This document shows, piece after piece, positions 15,208-23,750 of a DNA stretch of 64,000 nt. Source of the stretch: CAVVMA01 sp963788205 (lineage in GTDB: Bacteria > Desulfobacterota > Binatia > Binatales > Binataceae); contig CAWBGG010000005.1 in assembly GCA_963788205.1 (NCBI GenBank), forward strand, positions 558,001 through 622,000, in the 5' to 3' direction. The notes beneath the pieces are model-generated. The model did not search any database. It saw nothing but the letters and a program-made list of their open reading frames with translations, and had not been told where the DNA came from. The stretch's first letter is position 1; each line of letters starts with the position of its first letter. A program made the position numbers and the translations under genes.

Positions 15208-15758
15208 CCATCCTTTGATCTGCCGCTCGACGAAGCCTGCGGCTTGCCGAGGTCGCCAAGTCCGATCGCCTGGTAATCGACCGCGTGGAGATCGGCGAGC
15301 GTGTCGACAAATCCCTCCGAGATTCGCCGATAGACGCCGGGATCGTCGGGAATTTCAGGTGGCAGCGGCTGGCGCATCCGGATCAGCGTACCCGTCCGGC
15401 GTTCCATCACGAAAAACGGCGCGCCGATTATCGAAGTGTCCTCGCAGTAGAGCATCCCGCGCGGCGCCGGCTTGAACGCCCGCCACGCTCGCGAGAGCAC
15501 GCGATACTCGCGCCCCATGTCGTGTCCGCCCACCGGCAACGGCCCGAACGGCGGCCGGCGCATCACCCATTCTTGCGGCCCGAAGCGCAGCAGATAAGTG
15601 AGATTCGAATGGCCGCCGCGAAATTGCTTGACCGCGAGCGGCGCATCGGCGCCGGGCAGCTTGTCGCGCAGATACGCGGCGAGCTTGTCCCAATCGAGTT
15701 GTTCCTCGGCCCGGATGTCGCCGTATTCGGGGGTTATTTCTTCGACGGCTGGCGGCAT
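15165..15758 (-). CDS. APH-family phosphotransferase, N-terminal part (frameshifted gene)
   Basis: Encodes the N-lobe: 'KQFRGGHSNLTYLL' (glycine loop), 'WVMRRPPFGP' and 'FFVMERRTG'. The true reading ends at 'DLGKP' near 15240; the remaining residues of this frame ('ASSSGRSK...') are a frameshift artefact. The ATG at 15758 is 9 bp after the acyl-CoA dehydrogenase stop, so the two genes form one operon. A missing G in the run at 15236-15237 explains the break, either as a real mutation or an assembly error. Confidence 0.75.
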   Translation of the reverse strand: MPPAVEEITPEYGDIRAEEQLDWDKLAAYLRDKLPGADAPLAVKQFRGGHSNLTYLLRFGPQEWVMRRPPFGPLPVGGHDMGREYRVLSRAWRAFKPAPRGMLYCEDTSIIGAPFFVMERRTGTLIRMRQPLPPEIPDDPGVYRRISEGFVDTLADLHAVDYQAIGLGDLGKPQASSSGRSKDGWAVGKRPRPARCR

Positions 15759-15767
15759 CGGTGATTC

Positions 15768-16961
15768 TTATTCCGCCCAGCGGCGCAGTTCGCGGCGCGC
15801 GATTGTCATGCGATGGACTTCGTCGGGGCCGTCGGCGATCCGCAGCGCGCGCGAGTTGCGCCACATCCCGGCGATCGGCGTGTCGTCGCTGACACCGGCC
15901 GCGCCGAACACCTGGATCGCGCGGTCCGTCACGCGCATCACCATGTTGGCCGCCATCACCTTGATCATCGCGATTTCCTGACGTGCCTCGCGCTTGCCCA
16001 CGGTGTCCATCTTCCACGCCGCATGCATCACCATCAGGCGCGTCGAGTCGATCTCGATTCGCGAATCGGCGATCCATTCCTGGATATTCGCCTTGTCCTT
16101 CAGATAGCTGCCGTGCGTGTAGCGGGTGTTGGCGCGCTTGCACATCAATTCGAGCGCGCGCTCAGCGACTCCAATAGTTCGCATGCAATGATGGATTCGG
16201 CCGGGCCCCAGGCGTGCCTGCGCGATTCCGAAACCGTCGCCCTCGCGGCCCAGCATGTTGGTGGCGGGCACGCGGCAGTCCTTGTAGATGATCTCGCAAT
16301 GGCCGCCGCCGCCGGTGTGGCCCATCACCGGGACCGCACGCACGAGGTTGAAGCCGGGCGTATCGGTCGGAACGACGATCTGGCTGGCGCGGCGATGGGG
16401 CGGCGCGTCGGGATCGGTCACCACCATCGTGATCGCAAAGGCCGAGCCGATCGCGCCCGAGGTGAACCACTTGTGGCCGTTGATCACGTAGTAATCGCCA
16501 TCACGCACCGCGCGCGTCTTGAGCAGCGTGGGGTCGGAGCCGGCGGTCTCCGGCTCGGTCATCGAAAAGCAGGTGCGAATCTCGCCGTCCAGGCATGGCT
16601 GGAGGTAGCGCTGCTTGAGCTGCTCGGAGCCGAACTCGGCGAGAATCTCCATGTTGCCGGTATCCGGCGCCATGCAGTTAAACGCCCGCGCCCCGATCAC
16701 GCTGCGGCCCATGATTTCGCACAGCGGCGCGTATTCGTAGTTTTTGAGCCCCTTGCCGTATTTCTCGTCGGGCAGGAACAGGTTCCACAGCCCTTCGGCC
16801 TTGGCCTTCTTGCGGATGTCCTTGATGACTTGCGGCTCTTCGTGGCTGTTGCTGAGCAAATGCTGATGGAGACCAGCCTCGGCCGGATAGACGTGCTGGT
16901 CCATGAAGGCCGCCACCCGGCGGCGCAAATCCTCGACTTTGGGCGGAAGCGTGAAGTCCAT
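15768..16961 (-). CDS. Acyl-CoA dehydrogenase (ACAD10/11-like)
   Basis: 397 residues, normal family length. The N-terminal helical domain is followed by the FAD/substrate middle domain ('CFSMTEPETAGSDPT', 'YVINGHKWFTSGA') and the C-terminal bundle ending in 'IADGPDEVHRMTIARRELRRW'. It oxidises an acyl-CoA with FAD. The pairing with an APH-type kinase suggests degradation of hydroxylated fatty acids, as proposed for ACAD10/11 partners. The 224 bp to its right hold only divergent promoter space. Confidence 0.93.
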   Translation of the reverse strand: MDFTLPPKVEDLRRRVAAFMDQHVYPAEAGLHQHLLSNSHEEPQVIKDIRKKAKAEGLWNLFLPDEKYGKGLKNYEYAPLCEIMGRSVIGARAFNCMAPDTGNMEILAEFGSEQLKQRYLQPCLDGEIRTCFSMTEPETAGSDPTLLKTRAVRDGDYYVINGHKWFTSGAIGSAFAITMVVTDPDAPPHRRASQIVVPTDTPGFNLVRAVPVMGHTGGGGHCEIIYKDCRVPATNMLGREGDGFGIAQARLGPGRIHHCMRTIGVAERALELMCKRANTRYTHGSYLKDKANIQEWIADSRIEIDSTRLMVMHAAWKMDTVGKREARQEIAMIKVMAANMVMRVTDRAIQVFGAAGVSDDTPIAGMWRNSRALRIADGPDEVHRMTIARRELRRWAE

Positions 16962-17185
16962 TTCGTTCCTCGTCGCGAGCAGAATTTATTGGCCAAGTCA
17001 TAACGCAGGTTGCCGGCAAATAGAAGCGGTGATACGAAGAACAAGAGGAAGCGACGACTTGGCAGCAGGTACGCGGCGAACGGAAATCGAACGAACCCGT
17101 CGATCGTGAAGTTTCGCCACGCCGCCCCGCTCGCGCTCACCGGCTCGTCTCTGATGTTCCCGCCTTTGGTGTGTTCGAGGAGGAG

Positions 17186-17809
17186 ATGACGCTCGAAACC
17201 TGGGCTTTCTTCTGCATGACCGAGACGCTCCTGTGCCTCAACCCGGGACCGTCTGTCCTGCTTGTCATCTCGCTCGGGATGACACGCGGCCAAGCCGCGG
17301 GGATCTTGGCCGCCGTCGGTGTCCTTGCAGCAAACGCCGTTTACTTCGGTCTTTCGGCGACCGGGTTGGTAGCCGTTCACACGATTTCTGCGCAGGTGTT
17401 TTTCGTCATCAAATGGATCGGAGCTGCATATCTGATCTGGCTCGGTGTGCGAATGATCGTGCGATCTTTCACGCGGCAGGCGGATGCCTCGGTACAACTC
17501 TCGTCCAATTCCAGGGGGCGCTCCTTCTGGCAAGGCTTCGTCACGCAGGGGGCAAACCCCGGTCTCATCGTGTACTTTACTGCAATCCTGCCGCAGTTCA
17601 TCGACCCGAAGGCTCCCCTTGTTTGGCAGGTCTCAATTCTCGCCCTCAGTTCTTTCGCCATCGAGTTCGTGGTGCTGTCAACTTATTCTACTATCTCTCA
17701 CCGGGCAGGCCGCCGCGCAGCGCCTCGCTTCCGCCCAATGGTCGAACGGCTCGGGGGTGGCCTTCTAATTGGAGCTGCGGTCGGACTCGCGACACTTCGG
17801 CGTAGATAA
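17186..17809 (+). CDS. LysE/RhtB-family amino acid exporter
   Basis: 207 residues, about six membrane helices. 'LCLNPGPSVLLVISLGMTRG' and 'KWIGAAYLIWLGVRMI' are typical of LysE/RhtB carriers. ATG 17186 follows GAGGAGG; a GTG at 17171 is an alternative start. It exports small amino acids or related solutes across the inner membrane. It is a single plus-strand gene 37 bp before the VOC gene. Confidence 0.85.
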   Translation: MTLETWAFFCMTETLLCLNPGPSVLLVISLGMTRGQAAGILAAVGVLAANAVYFGLSATGLVAVHTISAQVFFVIKWIGAAYLIWLGVRMIVRSFTRQADASVQLSSNSRGRSFWQGFVTQGANPGLIVYFTAILPQFIDPKAPLVWQVSILALSSFAIEFVVLSTYSTISHRAGRRAAPRFRPMVERLGGGLLIGAAVGLATLRRR

Positions 17810-17846
17810 ACGCACTTCGCAAATCAGCCGGTACCAGGAGGACGCA

Positions 17847-18584
17847 ATGCCAATCGAACTCGCCAAACCATGCGTGGATGTCGGCTTTTTCACCAACCGG
17901 CTGGACGAGATGCGCGCGTTTTACGGCGAGCGGGTGGGGCTCCCGTTCGAGGAGATGCTGCCGGTGGGCGGCGGCGTGCGCCAATATCGCTACGGCCTGC
18001 ACGGCTCGGTGCTGAAGATCAACCATGCGCGCGACCCGCTGCCGGCGCGTATCGAGGGCGGCTACCAGCGGCTGACTATCGCCGACAAGCGCCTGCCAAT
18101 CCCGATGCGGCTCAACGACCCGGACGGCAACGAAATCGAGCTGACCCCGGTCGGCCGCAGCGACGTGAACCAGATCGAGATCCATATCGGCGTCAGCGAC
18201 ACAGCGCGCTTCGAGCAGTATGTGGGTGAGGTGCTCGGCGGCCACCGGCTCGGCGCCGGCCGCTTCAAGTTCGGCGAGACGATCCTGAGCTTCTCCGTCG
18301 ATCCGGCAGCGCAGGGCGGCAGCAAGCCGGGCGCATCGAGCGCGGCCGAGGCGATGGCCTCGATGCGCGCGGTAGGATTCCGCTACATCACGATTCAGGT
18401 GCGCGATTGCGACGCCGAGCATCGCCGCATCGTAGCCGAAGGAGCCAGCGTGGGCGTGACAGAGGGTGCGCCGCCGCTCACGCTCGGCAGCGTCGCGCGA
18501 ATCGCGTTCATCCGCGACCCCGACGGCAACTGGGTCGAAATCTCGCAGCGCGCCTTACTGACCGGCGCGCTGCCGCACGGTTAG
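17847..18584 (+). CDS. VOC (glyoxalase/bleomycin-resistance) superfamily protein
   Basis: 245 residues, two VOC modules: 'VDVGFFTNRLDEMRAFYGERVG' in two segments with 'LNDPDGNEIELTPVGRS' in the first half, and 'ITIQVRDCDAEHRRIVAEGA' with 'FIRDPDGNWVEIS' in the second. The Glu of 'GNEIEL' and 'GNWVEI' can ligate a metal. ATG 17847 has AGGAGG eight bases upstream. Candidate reactions are lyase, isomerase or ring-cleaving dioxygenase; the sequence does not decide. Confidence 0.85.
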   Translation: MPIELAKPCVDVGFFTNRLDEMRAFYGERVGLPFEEMLPVGGGVRQYRYGLHGSVLKINHARDPLPARIEGGYQRLTIADKRLPIPMRLNDPDGNEIELTPVGRSDVNQIEIHIGVSDTARFEQYVGEVLGGHRLGAGRFKFGETILSFSVDPAAQGGSKPGASSAAEAMASMRAVGFRYITIQVRDCDAEHRRIVAEGASVGVTEGAPPLTLGSVARIAFIRDPDGNWVEISQRALLTGALPHG

Positions 18585-18619
18585 CGGACGGCGTCAGCCG
18601 GCGGCAACCGTCTTCCTCT

Positions 18620-18714
18620 CTGTCACCCTCGCGCGTTTTTTTGCCTGGCGCGCGAAGGGTCCCGGATCCGAGATCCCTCGCGCGCCGGACAAGGCAGACG
18701 CGCGGGAATGACAA
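18620..18714 (+). repeat. Palindromic MITE-like element, copy 1
   Basis: The left arm TGTCACCCTCGCGCG...GGCGCGCGAAGG and the right arm, when reversed, TGTCATTCCCGCGCG...CGGCGCGCGAGGG, match over most of ~45 bases around a short centre (GGATCCGAGATCC). The ends are TGTCA...TGACA. The same arms recur at 49146-49294. The 245-bp gap between the VOC and crotonase genes otherwise shows nothing. Confidence 0.6.
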
Positions 18715-18829
18715 CCCTAAGTAGTCCGTCCAGCCAACGGAATGCTCTGCCCCGATCCATTTTCAGCGGTTACGCAAAGCCCCCCTGATCTGATCGGGCA
18801 GAGGCGAGGAGGGGACCAGCGCGCGCCCT

Positions 18830-19594
18830 TCAGAATTTGCCGTGGCGGCCGGCGCCGGCGGCGAAGCGCTTGGCGCCGGCGACCGTCTCGCCGGCCGTGA
18901 TGGTGCCGATTCCGTGACGCCATTCGTTGTGGATCGCGTCTTTCAGCGGCATCGTCCAGCCCTCGTACGCCGACATCCGATCGGAGCGCAGGCATAGTTG
19001 CGGGAACGCGGCGAGCTGATTGGCCAGTTCGCGCGCGGCGGCGAGCGCCTTGCCCGGCTCCGCGATTCGATTCGCCAATCCCATCCGCAGCGCCTCGTCG
19101 CCCGAGACTCCGCGGCCGGTGAGGATCATGTCGAGCGCGTTGCTCATCCCGATCAGGCGCGGCAGCCTGATCGTGCCGCCGTCGCACAGTGGCACGCCCC
19201 ATCGCCTACAAAATACGCCGAAAACCGCGTCGCGCGCGGCCACCCGCAGGTCGCACCACAGCGCGAGCTCCAGACCGCCCGCGACCGCGTAGCCCTCTAC
19301 GGCGGCGATCACCGGCTTGCCGAGCAGCATCCGGGTGCATCCCAGCGGTCCGTCGCTGTCCTGGGCGGCGCGATTTCCGTCGCCGCGCGCCACCGCCTTG
19401 AGATCCGCGCCGGCGCAGAAATAACCGTGCGTGCCGGTCAGAATCGCGACCGACAGCGCGGCGTCGGCGTCGAATTTCCTGAACGACTCGGCCAGCGCGG
19501 CGGCGGTTTCGCGATCGACCGCGTTGCGCACCTCGGGCCGATTGATGGTCACGGTCGCGATCGCGCCGTCGGTTTCGTATGTGACGACACTCAT
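18830..19594 (-). CDS. Crotonase-superfamily protein (enoyl-CoA hydratase-like)
   Basis: 254 residues. 'TINRPEVRNAV', the oxyanion-hole segments 'YFCAGADL' and 'GYAVAGGLELAL', and 'GGTIRLPRLIG' define the fold. The two hydratase Glu positions look altered: the region around rat Glu144 reads 'VFCRRWGVPL' and the Glu164 position is Asp in 'ALDMILTG'. It may be an isomerase or another crotonase activity. It is 12 bp upstream of nothing on its strand; the CrtC-like gene precedes it by 12 bp and may share its transcript. Confidence 0.87.
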   Translation of the reverse strand: MSVVTYETDGAIATVTINRPEVRNAVDRETAAALAESFRKFDADAALSVAILTGTHGYFCAGADLKAVARGDGNRAAQDSDGPLGCTRMLLGKPVIAAVEGYAVAGGLELALWCDLRVAARDAVFGVFCRRWGVPLCDGGTIRLPRLIGMSNALDMILTGRGVSGDEALRMGLANRIAEPGKALAAARELANQLAAFPQLCLRSDRMSAYEGWTMPLKDAIHNEWRHGIGTITAGETVAGAKRFAAGAGRHGKF

Positions 19595-19606
19595 GAGCGC
19601 GCTCCC

Positions 19607-20614
19607 TTATTCCACGATGTGATCGAGATACTCGGACAGCCCGTAGCCGACTTTGCCGTCCCATTTCCACTCGGTCATCCCTTCGGCGATTCGCGTGACT
19701 ATCCCGGCGCGCCGGTTGCGCAGCGGAATCATCGAGAGCACCTTGCCGGTGATCACGAATGGCGCGCTGCCGTCCTGCGCCTGGCAGGTGACCGTGATCG
19801 AGTCGTGGAGCGCCTGCTCGCCGGCGAACTCGGTCTGGATATTGACCTTGGTGAGATTGACGTGCGGCTGGCCCTGGCGCGCGATGAATCCGCCGATCCG
19901 CTCGCTGCCGTCGCGCTGGACGGTAATCGTCGCCATCGCGCCGAGCGTCTGATCGAAGTTCATGGTGAGCCAGCGGTAGTACTTGGGCGCCTGCCAGTAG
20001 CGCGGTCCCCAGCTATGGTCGCGCAGGCCCAGGCCGTCGAGGCTGAACTCGCGCTCGCCGACGACCAGCCGGCCGGCCGCGCGGCCGTGCTGCTCCAGAT
20101 GGCCGCGAGCGAACTCGGTGCTGGAATCGCCGCTGGGCTTGATACTTTCCCATCCGGTCGCGGTTTTCTCGCGCAACTCGCCGCCCCATCCGGGCGCGAC
20201 CGCGTAGTAGTCGATCTCCAGCCGCGTCGCGGCGTAGGGATTATTCTTGAAGGCCTGGCGCGGCTCCGCCATTTCGAGCGGGTTCTTCAGGATGCAAGCG
20301 TTGCCCAGGTAGGTTACGCGATGATGCTCGAACGGCTTGAGCACCTCGAACTTGAGTCCGCCTGCGTCATGCGCGCGATTGTCCTTGATCTCGGGGCGGC
20401 CGAACATGAAGCCCACAGTGCCGTCGGGCAGATAGAGGCAGACCGTCATTTCTGCGTAGCCTTCGTTGGGCCGATTGCCCAGCCGGACAAAGCCGCCGGT
20501 CTTCTGCGCGCGATCGTAGAAGTTGTAGTAGGCGCTTTCGTTGAAGTTCGACTCGCCGGTGTTGGGATGCATCACGTCGTCCTGGTCGAGCAGGATCACT
20601 TTGTATTCGCCCAT
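19607..20614 (-). CDS. Lipocalin/CrtC-like protein (DUF7064/7065 type)
   Basis: 335 residues. 'LRDHSWGPRYWQAPKYYRW' with upstream 'EYDYYAVAPGW'-type strands is typical of the hydroxyneurosporene synthase (CrtC)-like beta-barrel family. ATG 20614 has AGAGGAG upstream, so the longer frame to 20749 is not used. No signal peptide is seen. It stands beside a crotonase in a lipid/xenobiotic-type neighbourhood; the substrate is unknown. Confidence 0.65.
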   Translation of the reverse strand: MGEYKVILLDQDDVMHPNTGESNFNESAYYNFYDRAQKTGGFVRLGNRPNEGYAEMTVCLYLPDGTVGFMFGRPEIKDNRAHDAGGLKFEVLKPFEHHRVTYLGNACILKNPLEMAEPRQAFKNNPYAATRLEIDYYAVAPGWGGELREKTATGWESIKPSGDSSTEFARGHLEQHGRAAGRLVVGEREFSLDGLGLRDHSWGPRYWQAPKYYRWLTMNFDQTLGAMATITVQRDGSERIGGFIARQGQPHVNLTKVNIQTEFAGEQALHDSITVTCQAQDGSAPFVITGKVLSMIPLRNRRAGIVTRIAEGMTEWKWDGKVGYGLSEYLDHIVE

Positions 20615-20709
20615 GATTCGGATCTCCTCTTTCGTCGAGGTATATTGTGTACCACGAAATTGCGCAGGATGAGGAGGAAACCGCGCTGCTGCGCGGGACA
20701 CGACTCTGT

Positions 20710-21066
20710 TCAGCCGTCTGCGATAGAAGACTGTCTCGTGATGAGCCAAGCACCCGGACTTGATTCGGTGATTCGGGCGCGGTGGCTTCTCCCCACCGCC
20801 GCGAACTTTTCCGACAATCTTGTTGGCGCGTGCACGAATTTCACATTCAGGGACGAGCGGGCGGTCCGACTGACAGCCTCGTCAATGATGGCAAGAACCT
20901 CGTCGACAAATGAAGGGGTGACCGCGTCAACGCTTGAGAAGTCCAAAACGATTTCGTCGTCGCCGTTGGCCAAAGAGGAGGTCAACGCCCGGCTAATGGC
21001 CTGAGCAGACTCCCTGGTCACCAAGACCCTTCTCTGCAGCAGGTCGTATACTCGAACCGTCTCCAC
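20710..21066 (-). CDS. STAS-like (DUF4325) protein
   Basis: 118 residues. 'RESAQAISRALTSSLANGDDEIVLDFSSVDAVTPSFVDEVL' in two segments follows the DUF4325 pattern of a STAS-like regulator (a strand ending in D-F-x-x-V followed by 'SFVDE'). It follows the ATP-binding gene by 18 bp. The pair resembles anti-sigma/anti-anti-sigma or other partner-switch modules, with phosphorylation of a Ser by the HATPase; this is inferred. Confidence 0.65.
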   Translation of the reverse strand: METVRVYDLLQRRVLVTRESAQAISRALTSSLANGDDEIVLDFSSVDAVTPSFVDEVLAIIDEAVSRTARSSLNVKFVHAPTRLSEKFAAVGRSHRARITESSPGAWLITRQSSIADG

Positions 21067-21084
21067 GATGATCCGATTCCAATC

Positions 21085-21936
21085 TTACGTTGGTATAGAA
21101 GCTGATGCCAAGGTGCCGGGGAACGGCACGGTCCTGCTAGCGGCACCGCGCGGAGAACCACCGACGGTCTGGAGCATCCCTATGCCAGAGTGGATAATCA
21201 GCTGGCGCCCCGGTTTACTCATTTCCTCAGCAACTCCGAACAATCCTATGCCCCGGCGGTCTGAACCTGTGCCGCTAATGCCCTCGTCGAGCGCCAATTC
21301 TATCGCATTCCAGTCATAGGGAACCTTGTCGGTTAGTTCGGGATTCCGCTCCAGAGAGCGGCGTATTCCGATTCCTCCGTCGGCTACCGCGCAGACAAAC
21401 TTTTGCCCATCGGCAAACTCATAAAACTGAATCAGCCCGAATGCGCCGATCTCCGACCCTGAATGCTGTGCAGCGTTCATGGCAAGTTCGGCGAACACCT
21501 CGCTTACAATAGGGTATAGATTTGCGGCGCCCACTGCGGTCCTTTGAAGGCTGTCGTGAGCCAAGTTGGTGATTCGGTCCACATCGCTCTCTGTATCAAA
21601 TCGCGTCAAGGGCAAGATGAGTTGCTCCGCGCCAAGATTAGGTACTCCTCGATCATCGACCTCTACCCCGCCTGCCCGAAGGAGTTCGAACAGCCCTACC
21701 GACTTGAGGTAAATGCACACTCCGAGGTTCTCTGGCACGAGAAACCGACAAGGGATTCCGCGTGCCCGCGCGAGCAGCGGATAGACCGCGCACCAAAGGA
21801 CGGCGGCCGGCAGAATGAAGATGCATTCCCGGGCGTCCACGTCGAGTGAGCTCTCCCTGGAGGTCGATTTCCGAGGATCAATCAGCCGCCGGAGTTCTCC
21901 TGCGTGAGCAAACCTTTCAGGGACCTGAACCTTCAT
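21085..21936 (-). CDS. HATPase (GHKL) ATP-binding protein
   Basis: 283 residues from ATG 21936; a longer frame to 21999 exists. The C-terminal half has the N-box 'ELAMNAAQHSG', G1 'VADGGIGI' and G2 'GSDRRGIGLFG' of GHKL ATPases. The N-terminal ~120 residues look like a STAS-like or sensory domain ('CIFILPAAVLWCAVYPLLA'). No dimerisation/His domain is present, so this is a serine-kinase-type rather than a histidine kinase. The partner is the adjacent STAS-like protein. Confidence 0.75.
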   Translation of the reverse strand: MKVQVPERFAHAGELRRLIDPRKSTSRESSLDVDARECIFILPAAVLWCAVYPLLARARGIPCRFLVPENLGVCIYLKSVGLFELLRAGGVEVDDRGVPNLGAEQLILPLTRFDTESDVDRITNLAHDSLQRTAVGAANLYPIVSEVFAELAMNAAQHSGSEIGAFGLIQFYEFADGQKFVCAVADGGIGIRRSLERNPELTDKVPYDWNAIELALDEGISGTGSDRRGIGLFGVAEEMSKPGRQLIIHSGIGMLQTVGGSPRGAASRTVPFPGTLASASIPT

Positions 21937-22020
21937 TGCGATCCGAGAAACTCTTGTAAGCGCTGGATGATTCTCCGTCAAACGTCCGGCGCATGCCATC
22001 CACCCGCCAGAACCAGGCTC

Positions 22021-22833
22021 CTAGTCGCGTCTTCCGAGCAACTGCGCCAAGCCGTCGCCGAGCAGGTTGAAGCCGAGCACTGAGATTCCGATCGCGAGGC
22101 CCGGTGCGGTCGTGACGTGCGGCGCGACCAAGATGAAGGCGCGGCCCGCGTCGATCATGTTGCCCCAGCTCGGGAGCGGCGGCCGCACGCCGACGCCGAG
22201 GAACGAGAGCGCCGCCTCCGCGACGATGATCCCGCCCACGCCGAACGTCGCCTGCACTGCGATCGGTCCGGCCAGGCCGGGCAGCAGATGCAGCAACAGC
22301 AGCCGCGAGGGGCGCGCGCCGAGCGCCCGCGCCGCGCTGACGTATTCGCGCTCGCGCAGCGACAGCACTTCGCCGCGCACCAGCCGCGCGTAGCCGGTCC
22401 ATCCCATCGCAACCAACGCGATCACCAGGTCGCGCAGGTCGGGCCCGAGAATCGCGGCGATCGCGATCGCGAGCAGAAAACCCGGAAAGGCCAGCACGAT
22501 ATCGACCGCGCGCATCATCACGCCGTCGATCCATCCACCCGCCAGCGCCGCGACGCCGCCGACGAGCGCGCCGATCGTCAGCGTCATCGCGACCACCGTG
22601 GTTGACACGCCCAGCGAAATTCTCGCGCCCCATAGCAGCCGCGCCAGCACGTCGCGCCCCAGCGCGTCGCATCCCAGCGGATGGCCGGGGCCGGGCGGAG
22701 CAAGGACGCTTCCCAGATCGATCGCGAGCGGGTCTATTCCGCATATAGCTGGCCCCGCGATCGCGGCGGTGGCCAGCATCGCGACGATCGCGCCACCAAT
22801 CAGCAGTGATGGATTTCGGCGCGGCAATTTCAC
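22021..22833 (-). CDS. Peptide/nickel-type ABC transporter permease (DppC-like)
   Basis: 270 residues. 'HPLGCDALGRDVLARLLWGAR' in two segments and the EAA loop 'REREYVSAARALGARPSRLL' are diagnostic of DppC/OppC permeases. About six membrane helices. The start overlaps the DppB-like stop (ATGA). No ATPase gene follows; the next gene on the strand is the unrelated HATPase. Confidence 0.9.
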   Translation of the reverse strand: MKLPRRNPSLLIGGAIVAMLATAAIAGPAICGIDPLAIDLGSVLAPPGPGHPLGCDALGRDVLARLLWGARISLGVSTTVVAMTLTIGALVGGVAALAGGWIDGVMMRAVDIVLAFPGFLLAIAIAAILGPDLRDLVIALVAMGWTGYARLVRGEVLSLREREYVSAARALGARPSRLLLLHLLPGLAGPIAVQATFGVGGIIVAEAALSFLGVGVRPPLPSWGNMIDAGRAFILVAPHVTTAPGLAIGISVLGFNLLGDGLAQLLGRRD

Positions 22834-23750
22834 GAGAGCCGGATCCGCGGATCGATCAGGCCGTAGACCAAATCGGTCGCCATGTTAACCGTCACGTAAG
22901 TCAGCGCGTAAACCAGCACGCAGCCTTCGACCAGCGGATAGTCGCGCGCGCTGATCGCGTTGATCATCAAGCGGCCCAGGCCCGGCCACGAGAAAATCAT
23001 CTCGGTCACGACCGAGCCCGCCAGCAGCGAGCCGGCCTCCAGCCCCAAGAGCGTAACGACCGGCGTCAGCGCGTTGCGCAAGCCGTGGCGCATTATTGCG
23101 GCGGTCTCGGAAAGCCCCTTGCCGCGCGCGGTCCGCACGTAGTCGGCGTTGCGGACCTGCGCGAGGCTCTGGCGCAGCATCCGCGCCAGGATCGCGGCCA
23201 ACGCCGTGCCGAGCGTGATCGCGGGAAGCACCAGATGCGACAGGCCGCCGCGCCCGGTCAACGGCAGCCATCCGAGGTCCAGCGAGAGCAGGATCATCAG
23301 CAGGGGACCGAGGTAGATGTGAGGAATCGAGATGCCGAGGATCGCGAAGCCCATCGCCCCCAAATCAACCGCGCCGCCGGGATTCGCGCCGGCGATGATC
23401 CCGAGTGGGAACGCGATCAGGATCGCGGCCAGCAGACCGGCGCCGGCCAGCTCGAGCGTGGCGGGAAAATGGTCGCGGATCAGCGCGGCGACCGGCGTGT
23501 GAGCCGAGATCGATTGGCCAAGGTCGCCGTGCGCCAATCCACCGAGGAACACGAGGTACTGAATTCCCAGCGGCTGATCGAGTCCCATCGCATGGCGGAG
23601 CCCCACGATGTCGGCGGGAGCGGCGTTGTCGCCGAGCATCACGAGCACCGGGTCGCCGGGCACCAGATGGATCAACGCGAAGGTCAGCGTGGTCACGCCG
23701 AGCGCGACCGGAATCATCGCGAGGATCCGGCGGATGAAGTAACGCGTCAT
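22830..23750 (-). CDS. Peptide/nickel-type ABC transporter permease (DppB-like)
   Basis: 306 residues. 'RRILAMIPVALGVTTLTFAL', 'HLVPGDPVLVMLG' and the EAA loop 'NADYVRTARGKGLSETAAI' mark DppB/OppB. The ATG at 23750 overlaps the stop of the solute-binding gene, so the longer open frame upstream is not used. It forms the channel with the DppC-like partner. Confidence 0.92.
   Translation of the reverse strand: MTRYFIRRILAMIPVALGVTTLTFALIHLVPGDPVLVMLGDNAAPADIVGLRHAMGLDQPLGIQYLVFLGGLAHGDLGQSISAHTPVAALIRDHFPATLELAGAGLLAAILIAFPLGIIAGANPGGAVDLGAMGFAILGISIPHIYLGPLLMILLSLDLGWLPLTGRGGLSHLVLPAITLGTALAAILARMLRQSLAQVRNADYVRTARGKGLSETAAIMRHGLRNALTPVVTLLGLEAGSLLAGSVVTEMIFSWPGLGRLMINAISARDYPLVEGCVLVYALTYVTVNMATDLVYGLIDPRIRLS

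Noticed and set aside
15813..17003. Long plus-strand open frame opposite the acyl-CoA dehydrogenase
   Set aside because: Shadow of a gene with clear family motifs; no domain or ribosome site.
18998..21004. 668-codon plus-strand open frame
   Set aside because: Runs across the crotonase, CrtC-like and STAS genes on the other strand; G+C bias keeps it open.
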